A DNA stretch of 6,740 bases, from positions 1 through 6,740 of the forward strand of contig DATEXU010000186.1 in the NCBI GenBank assembly GCA_035256645.1. Reading direction: 5' to 3'. The stretch is from G026625185 sp035256645 (GTDB lineage Bacteria; Desulfobacterota; WTBG01; JAGOGO01). Positions 1-3,911 of the stretch are shown here, piece after piece; the stretch's first letter is position 1; each line of letters starts with the position of its first letter. Below the pieces are notes generated by a model that made no database searches, was not told where the DNA came from, and was given only the letters and a program-made list of their open reading frames with translations. Both the position numbers and the translations under genes were made by a program.

Positions 1-225
1 GGAAGTGAGATCAATACCTCGGCGCTTCAGTCGGGGATCGTTGATAAAGTTTTATTTTTTTATGCCCCCAAAATAATCGGCGGGAAACAGGCGCCGTTGA
101 TGGTAGGGGGCAAAGGAATCGCCAGAGTGAAAGATGCTCTCGTGCTTCATAACATCACCACCAAAAGGTTTGGTGATGACGTGATGATTGAGGGATATGT
201 GAAAAAGGGAAGTATGTTGTTTTAG
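1..225 (+). CDS. ribD: RibD C-terminal fragment (pyrimidine reductase domain of the riboflavin deaminase/reductase), 5' end outside window
   Basis: The window opens in frame inside this gene; 74 codons remain before the TAG at 223-225. The fragment begins GSEINTSAL and continues through VDKVLFFYAPKIIGG, a PLMVGGKGI segment and a final FGDDVMIEGYV strand. This is the usual end of the RibD reductase domain: the G-E-N turn near NADPH, the 'APK-GG' strand, 'GG-GI', then 'GDD--- G'. By family knowledge, RibD is a cytosolic bifunctional enzyme that deaminates and then reduces the GTP-derived pyrimidine of riboflavin synthesis. The N-terminal deaminase domain, the start codon and any leader lie upstream and cannot be seen. 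The pathway genes downstream (ribE, ribBA, ribH) support the call, as the short fragment alone might be confused with a stand-alone reductase of the same fold. Confidence 0.9.
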   Translation, partial: GSEINTSALQSGIVDKVLFFYAPKIIGGKQAPLMVGGKGIARVKDALVLHNITTKRFGDDVMIEGYVKKGSMLF

Positions 226-248
226 TGTTACCCGAAATCTGGTGAAAA

Positions 249-256
249 GAGGTGAT
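249..256 (+). promoter_or_regulatory. Shine-Dalgarno site that fixes the MNT gene start
   Basis: GAGGTGAT at 249-256 matches eight consecutive bases of the extended anti-16S consensus (GGAGGTGATC). It sits with its AGG core seven bases before the ATG at 260. It therefore favours ATG 260 over the in-frame GTG at 242, which would place this site inside the coding region. Confidence 0.75.
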
Positions 257-259
257 GCG

Positions 260-529
260 ATGATAACTGAAAAGGAAAAAGAGATAATTTTACAGTGCGC
301 TGAAAAGTATAAGGTTTCTTCTGTCGTCTTGTTTGGTTCTTCAATTGGCAAAGACAGAGAAGCTCATGATATTGATATCGGTGTCAAGGGGATTGAACCT
401 CGAATGTTTTTTAAGTTTTACGCTGAGCTATTTAAACATCTGCCAAAGCCGGTTGATCTTGTTGATTTATCAAAAAAGTCCCTTTTCAATGATCTTGTGG
501 AAGAAACTGGTGTAAAAATTTATGGCTAA
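260..529 (+). CDS. Small MNT-type nucleotidyltransferase domain protein (orphan antitoxin-like)
   Basis: This 89-residue protein is essentially one minimal nucleotidyltransferase (MNT) domain of the polymerase-beta fold. The nucleotide-binding turn VVLFGSS lies at residues 22-28, followed by HDIDIGV with the two metal-binding aspartates D37 and D39. A third acidic strand, KPVDLVDLS, supplies D66 or D69, so the catalytic triad appears intact. Proteins of this size are commonly antitoxins or modifiers paired with a HEPN protein (MntA/HepT-type), in which MNT adds nucleotides to HEPN. No HEPN gene is adjacent: ribD ends 34 bases before it and ribE lies 148 bases after it. It may act alone, pair with a distant partner, or be a remnant. 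The strong Shine-Dalgarno at 249-256 supports ATG 260. It has no obvious link to riboflavin synthesis and looks like an insertion in the rib operon. Family assignment is firm; the biological role is not. Confidence 0.85.
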   Translation: MITEKEKEIILQCAEKYKVSSVVLFGSSIGKDREAHDIDIGVKGIEPRMFFKFYAELFKHLPKPVDLVDLSKKSLFNDLVEETGVKIYG

Positions 530-562
530 TTGCCCAAAGGGCAGTTGCGATGCCGATTTTAT

Positions 563-620
563 TGTCACCCTGAACTCGTTTCAGGGTCTCATGAGATGCT
601 GAAACAAGTTCAGCATGACA
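563..620 (+). repeat. 58-bp palindromic double-hairpin repeat (REP/MITE-like)
   Basis: The two 29-base arms are inverted copies centred between 591 and 592, with 24 of 29 positions pairing. Each arm also folds alone. The left hairpin pairs 567-574 with 580-587 (stem ACCCTGAA) around a 5-base loop. The right pairs 596-603 with 609-616 (stem ATGCTGAA) around a 5-base loop. The eight bases TTTTATTG occur directly on both sides (557-564 and 622-629), which could be a target-site duplication. It lies in the gap between the MNT gene and ribE and would be transcribed with the operon. I recall similar motifs dispersed in environmental bacterial genomes, but copy number cannot be judged from this window. 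No T-run follows, so it is not a classic intrinsic terminator. Confidence 0.85.
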
Positions 621-677
621 GTTTTATTGCCGGATTAAGACCTTGACTAAAGCTAATTAAAGTGAAAGGCAAAAACC

Positions 678-1340
678 ATGTTTACCGGATTGATTGAAGA
701 TGTAGGGGAAATTGTTCAGATTGGGAAAAAGGAAAATTCCTTCCAACTTACGATTGCCTCTCATTTTGATTCAGATACTCAAGACATTGGGGCAAGCATC
801 TCGGTGGATGGGGTTTGCCTTACGGTCGTGAAATTAGATAAGCAAAAATTTACGGTTGACGTGTCGCCGGAAACTTTGGAAAGAACTACCCTGCAGAAAA
901 GGAAACGGGGAGATTTTGTCAATCTCGAGCGGGCCTTGAGGATTTCTGATCGTTTAGGTGGACACTTAGTAACCGGACACATAGATGGAGTCGGGACAAT
1001 TAGATCGATCGACAAAAAAGAAAATTCCCTCGTAGTTTCGATCGAGGCGCCCAAAGGAATTCCTCCGTATTTAATTGAAAAGGGCTCGGTGGGTTTGGAT
1101 GGAATAAGTCTCACTATCAACAAAGTTACGGGCAATACTTTTTCGGTGAATATTATCCCCCACACTGCTCGGATCACCACCATGGGCAGAAGGAAAGTCG
1201 GAGATGAGGTCAATATCGAGACTGATCTCATTGGAAAATATGTGGAAAAGTTTCTGAAAGAGTCAGGGTTAATTTCTAAAGAAAAAAGGGAATCTTCCTC
1301 AATTGATTATAATTTTTTGAATAAACATGGATTTACTTGA
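678..1340 (+). CDS. ribE: Riboflavin synthase (alpha chain type)
   Basis: This 220-residue protein has the two tandem lumazine-binding barrels of riboflavin synthase, which dismutates two 6,7-dimethyl-8-ribityllumazines into riboflavin and the pyrimidine co-substrate, normally as a cytosolic trimer. The N-terminal signature MFTGLIEDVG starts domain 1. SVDGVCLTV (42-50) is matched in domain 2 by GLDGISLTI (139-147), showing the internal duplication. GGHLVTGHIDGVG (94-106) is the family's domain-junction motif, and NIIPHTARITTMG (158-170) is the second-domain substrate loop. Length is normal for the family; the last 20 residues form a polar tail beyond the second barrel. The ATG at 678 gives the canonical MFTG start and follows GAAAGG (664-669) at 8 bases, a moderate Shine-Dalgarno. 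The symbol ribE follows the E. coli-like scheme (ribC in some older usage). It lies between the MNT gene and ribBA and is probably cotranscribed with both. Confidence 0.97.
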   Translation: MFTGLIEDVGEIVQIGKKENSFQLTIASHFDSDTQDIGASISVDGVCLTVVKLDKQKFTVDVSPETLERTTLQKRKRGDFVNLERALRISDRLGGHLVTGHIDGVGTIRSIDKKENSLVVSIEAPKGIPPYLIEKGSVGLDGISLTINKVTGNTFSVNIIPHTARITTMGRRKVGDEVNIETDLIGKYVEKFLKESGLISKEKRESSSIDYNFLNKHGFT

Positions 1341-1414
1341 TTTTTTTGATGGTTATAGTAAATTATTTAACTACTCACTTTTTTGTTACCTTAATTGAGC
1401 GATTTTCATTACAA

Positions 1415-1451
1415 ACCCAGTAGGACAGGCGTCTCGCCTGTCCTACTGGGT
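1415..1451 (+). repeat. Perfect 17-bp-stem hairpin repeat
   Basis: Bases 1415-1431 pair without mismatch with 1435-1451 around the three-base loop TCT at 1432-1434. The core reads GTAGGACAGGCG and its complement. It lies in the 227-base ribE-ribBA gap, inside the presumed operon transcript. There is no T-tract directly after it, so it is better read as a dispersed palindromic repeat (REP-like) than as a terminator. I recall this kind of motif in many environmental genomes; that is memory, not a search. Confidence 0.85.
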
Positions 1452-1460
1452 GAAATGACC

Positions 1461-1484
1461 GGGCAGCCGGGACGGCTGTCCTAC
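1461..1484 (+). repeat. Second, degenerate copy of the hairpin repeat
   Basis: Bases 1461-1469 pair with 1473-1481 (nine pairs, one of them G-T) around the loop GGA. The right arm reads CGGCTGTCCTAC (1473-1484), differing at one base from CGCCTGTCCTAC (1435-1446) of the previous hairpin. The changed base is matched by a change in the opposite arm (C1467-G1475 here, G1429-C1437 there). The outer left arm has decayed. The rest of the 1341-1567 gap shows no gene that I can support. Confidence 0.75.
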
Positions 1485-1554
1485 CATGGTTTGGACGCCT
1501 TAGCAAACAAGAATCGCGAAATATACAAGGTGTTGTTTGAATTTTGAAGAATGG

Positions 1555-1559
1555 AAGGA
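1555..1559 (+). promoter_or_regulatory. Shine-Dalgarno site that fixes the ribBA start
   Basis: AAGGA, within GGAAGGA (1553-1559), ends eight bases before the ATG at 1568. It lies inside the coding region if the upstream in-frame TTG at 1544 is used, so it supports ATG 1568. Confidence 0.7.
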
Positions 1560-1567
1560 ATTTTGAC

Positions 1568-2779
1568 ATGCCAATTTGTACCGTTGAAGAAGCGCTTAAT
1601 GATATGAGACTCGGAAAAATGGTGATTCTTTGCGATGATGAAGACCGGGAAAATGAGGGCGACCTTACCATGGCGGCGGAGAAAGTCACCCCAGAAGCAA
1701 TCAATTTTATGGCGAAACATGGCCGGGGTCTTATTTGTCTTACCTTGACAGAAGAAAAGCTTAAACAACTCGATATCCCCATGATGGTCGATAATAACAC
1801 CTCTCCTTTTACGACCGCGTTCACGGTTTCTGTTGATGCGCGGCGGGGGGTTACGACCGGGATTTCAGCGCACGACCGGGCTACTACGATTCTCACAGCA
1901 ATTGCTGATGATGCCCGGCCTGATGATCTGGCGCGGCCTGGTCACATTTTTCCTTTACAGGCAAAACGGGGAGGAGTGTTGAAAAGAACCGGACAGACTG
2001 AAGGTTCGGTAGATTTGTCCCGGTTGGCGGGATTAAAATCAGCCGGGGTTATCTGCGAAATTATGAAAGATGATGGAAGCATGGCTCGCATGCCGGATTT
2101 AGAAAAATTTGCCGCTGAACATAACCTAAAAATTGTTACGGTGGCAAGCATTATAACCTACCGAATTCAAAAAGAGTCTTTAGTAAGAAGGATTGTTACT
2201 ACTCATTTGCCGACCAGTTACGGTGGAGAGTTTAAGGCTATTGTTTACGAAAATGAGCTGGATAGCTCTTTTCATGTGGCTTTGGTTAAAGGGGAATGGG
2301 GTGCTGATGAGCCTGTCTTGGTCCGCGCTCACTCTGAATGTTTAACCGGCGATGCTTTAGGTTCCCGGCGTTGTGATTGCGGCCTGCAACTTCAGGCGGC
2401 GATGAGGATGATCCAGAAAGAAGGTAAGGGTGTCATTTTGTATATGCGACAGGAAGGAAGGGGAATCGGTCTGGTAAATAAATGTAAGGCGTATGCTCTC
2501 CAGGATTGTGGACATGATACGGTGGAAGCAAATGAAGCCCTTGGTTTTAAAGCTGACTTACGGGACTACGGAGTTGGAGCTCAGATTTTGAGAGATCTGG
2601 GGATCAGGCGGCTTCGTCTCATGACCAATAACCCGAAGAAAATCATTGGGCTTCAAGGCTATGGCCTCGCGATTGAGGAACGAGTCCCCATCGTGATCCC
2701 CCCGAATGAAGATAACCTCCGTTATCTTCAAACAAAAAGGGACAAGTTGGGACATTTGTTGGATCTCATTAACGCTTAG
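1568..2779 (+). CDS. ribBA: Bifunctional 3,4-dihydroxy-2-butanone-4-phosphate synthase / GTP cyclohydrolase II
   Basis: The 403-residue protein fuses the two enzymes that start the two branches of riboflavin synthesis. Residues about 1-200 are DHBP synthase, which converts ribulose 5-phosphate to DHBP plus formate: CDDEDRENEGDL (22-33) is the acidic metal/substrate motif, KHGRGLIC (50-57) follows, then TGISAHDRA (97-105), H126 in GHIFPL and E145 in GQTEGSVDL. Residues about 205-401 are GTP cyclohydrolase II, which opens GTP to the diaminopyrimidine. The zinc cysteines are C258, C269 and C271 in HSECLTG...RRCDCG, followed by RQEGRGIGL (294-302), RDYGVGAQIL (332-341) and TNNPKK (353-358). Both halves look intact and the length matches typical RibBA. 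The ATG at 1568 is preferred because of its Shine-Dalgarno. No FMN-riboswitch pattern is visible in the 227-base leader. ribH follows after 12 bases, so the two are translationally close. Confidence 0.97.
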   Translation: MPICTVEEALNDMRLGKMVILCDDEDRENEGDLTMAAEKVTPEAINFMAKHGRGLICLTLTEEKLKQLDIPMMVDNNTSPFTTAFTVSVDARRGVTTGISAHDRATTILTAIADDARPDDLARPGHIFPLQAKRGGVLKRTGQTEGSVDLSRLAGLKSAGVICEIMKDDGSMARMPDLEKFAAEHNLKIVTVASIITYRIQKESLVRRIVTTHLPTSYGGEFKAIVYENELDSSFHVALVKGEWGADEPVLVRAHSECLTGDALGSRRCDCGLQLQAAMRMIQKEGKGVILYMRQEGRGIGLVNKCKAYALQDCGHDTVEANEALGFKADLRDYGVGAQILRDLGIRRLRLMTNNPKKIIGLQGYGLAIEERVPIVIPPNEDNLRYLQTKRDKLGHLLDLINA

Positions 2780-2791
2780 AGGAGAATACCC

Positions 2792-3259
2792 ATGCCGAAA
2801 ATATTTGAAGGAAACCTGGATGCTTCAGGATTAAAATTTGGAATCATCGTGAGCCGTTTCAATGACTTTATCGGAGAGAAACTGGTTGGAGGAGCGATCG
2901 ACGCGCTTCTTCGTCATGGAGCAAACGAAGCTGATATTAATGTTTTTAAGGTCCCCGGATCATTTGAGATACCTCTCACCGCGAAAAAGGTAGCACTTAC
3001 GAAAAAATACGATGCCATTATATGTCTGGGGGTGATTATTCGGGGTGATACTCCGCACTTTGAGTATATTGCTGCTGAGGTATCCAAGGGAATCGCATCG
3101 GTTGGGCTGGATACCGGCACTCCGATTATTTTTGGAGTACTCACGACGGAAAATATTGAACAAGCAATCGAACGCTCAGGCACCAAAGCGGGCAACAAAG
3201 GCTTTGACGCCGCTAATGCGGCTGTAGAAATAGTAAACCTCTTTAAAAATGTTTCTTAA
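2792..3259 (+). CDS. ribH: 6,7-dimethyl-8-ribityllumazine synthase (riboflavin synthase beta chain)
   Basis: This 155-residue protein is a full-length lumazine synthase, which condenses the ribityl-aminopyrimidine with DHBP to give the substrate of RibE. Family enzymes form pentamers or 60-mer capsids in the cytosol. The aromatic substrate-stacking residue is F23 in VSRFND (20-25). VPGSFEIP (54-61) is the pyrimidine-binding loop. GVIIRGDTPHFEY (80-92) holds the phosphate loop and the general-base histidine H89. FGVLTTENIEQA (114-125) and the late R128/K132 region complete the site. It starts at ATG 2792 behind AGAGGAGA (2778-2785), a strong Shine-Dalgarno that overlaps the ribBA stop codon, which implies tight coexpression. 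A terminator-like hairpin follows 25 bases after the stop. Its last codons contain CTCTTTAA (3239-3246), resembling the core of a boxA antitermination signal. Confidence 0.97.
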   Translation: MPKIFEGNLDASGLKFGIIVSRFNDFIGEKLVGGAIDALLRHGANEADINVFKVPGSFEIPLTAKKVALTKKYDAIICLGVIIRGDTPHFEYIAAEVSKGIASVGLDTGTPIIFGVLTTENIEQAIERSGTKAGNKGFDAANAAVEIVNLFKNVS

Positions 3260-3284
3260 ATATCTCACTGGGGTTAGCAATAAG

Positions 3285-3331
3285 AATTACGTTTGGGTGC
3301 GGGGTTAGGTTGATCCCCCACGTAATTTTTT
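3285..3331 (+). terminator. Terminator-like hairpin after ribH
   Basis: AATTACGT (3285-3292) pairs perfectly with ACGTAATT (3320-3327). A further GC stem is possible inside, either GGG 3295-3297 with CCC 3317-3319 or GGGG 3301-3304 with CCCC 3315-3318. A run of six T at 3326-3331 follows, partly inside the stem. The AT-rich lower stem and long loop make it a moderate intrinsic terminator. It closes the rib block but lies only 25 bases before the nusB start, so nusB needs readthrough or a start site within the hairpin. Confidence 0.6.
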
Positions 3332-3355
3332 GGTTTTCATTAATGCTTCCTGTTT

Positions 3356-3796
3356 TTGAGCTCCTTTAAATCTAAAGATTACACATTGACAACAAGTCGA
3401 AGAAAATCCCGAGAACGTGCCTTACAGATTCTCTACCAAATGGAATTTACCAACCAGCGGGAAAAGGAAGTTGTTTCTTTTTTCTTTACCCACCCCTCCC
3501 ACAAAACAGTAGATGACTTCGCCAACCGTTTAGTCCAAGGAATAGGACAGTATCAGGGGGAAATAGACCAGCTTTTAAAGGATTATTCAGAACATTGGGC
3601 TTTGGAGCGGCTCTCATCAATAGATCGAAATATTTTACGAATGGGAATTTTTGAAATCCTCTGGTGTAATGATATTCCTTCTAAAGTGAGCATAAACGAA
3701 GCCATTGAATTGGGGAAAAAATTTGGCACTGAAAAATCCGCTTCTTTTATTAATGGGATTTTGGACAAAATTGCTCATTCTGAGAAACAGAAATGA
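3356..3796 (+). CDS. nusB: Transcription antitermination / rRNA maturation protein NusB
   Basis: The 146-residue product is an all-helical NusB domain of normal length. The RRKSRERALQILYQMEF helix (15-31) is the family start. The middle RLSSIDRNILRMGIFEI and the C-terminal VSINEAIELGKKFGTEKSASFINGILDKI, split here by PSK, are the most conserved NusB signatures. NusB pairs with NusE (ribosomal S10), binds boxA RNA and suppresses Rho termination in rRNA transcription. The reading frame is closed upstream by a TAA at 3341-3343 and has no ATG before codon 29, which is already inside the domain. The start must therefore be a rare codon: TTG 3356 (chosen for length) or TTG 3386, which still keeps the whole domain. 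Neither has a convincing Shine-Dalgarno, so the start is uncertain. Its position directly after ribH is a common bacterial arrangement. Confidence 0.93.
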   Translation: MSSFKSKDYTLTTSRRKSRERALQILYQMEFTNQREKEVVSFFFTHPSHKTVDDFANRLVQGIGQYQGEIDQLLKDYSEHWALERLSSIDRNILRMGIFEILWCNDIPSKVSINEAIELGKKFGTEKSASFINGILDKIAHSEKQK

Positions 3797-3850
3797 ATTT
3801 TTGTTTCCCCTTTTATCCCTACCTTCCTCTTTTTTTTCGAACCTTCTTTA
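3797..3850 (+). other. Polypyrimidine, G-poor tract after nusB
   Basis: Of these 54 bases about 46 are C or T, with 16 C and only 2 G. No hairpin is visible after nusB, so this C-rich, G-poor, unstructured RNA is a plausible Rho-loading (rut) site. That function is inference from composition only. Confidence 0.35.
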
Positions 3851-3911
3851 TTGTTAAAGAGTCTATCTGAAAAATCGTTAATGTCTCATCATATTAAAAC
3901 AGAGGTACCCA

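Noticed and set aside
242..259. GTG 242 as start of the MNT protein
   Set aside because: The strong GAGGTGAT site at 249-256 fits ATG 260, and the extra six residues add nothing to the domain.
531..543. Short inverted repeat TGCCC-AAA-GGGCA after the MNT gene
   Set aside because: Five-base stem with no T-run after it; too weak to call a terminator.
563..620. CRISPR-like or phage attachment site reading of the palindrome
   Set aside because: There is a single unit with no spacer array, no integrase and no tRNA nearby.
643..659. Promoter before ribE using TTGACT (643-648)
   Set aside because: The -35-like box is good, but no acceptable -10 lies at 16-18 bases; TAATTA at 654-659 is far too close.
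1341..1567. FMN riboswitch before ribBA
   Set aside because: The long leader invites it, but none of the conserved RFN element blocks are recognisable; the structure present is explained by the two hairpin repeats.
1544..1567. Eight-codon N-terminal extension of RibBA from TTG 1544
   Set aside because: The Shine-Dalgarno for ATG 1568 lies inside it, and the family homology begins at the ATG.
1375..1896. Minus-strand reading frame over the hairpin repeats and the start of ribBA
   Set aside because: It reads through palindromic repeats and antisense to the DHBP synthase active-site motifs, with no recognisable domain.
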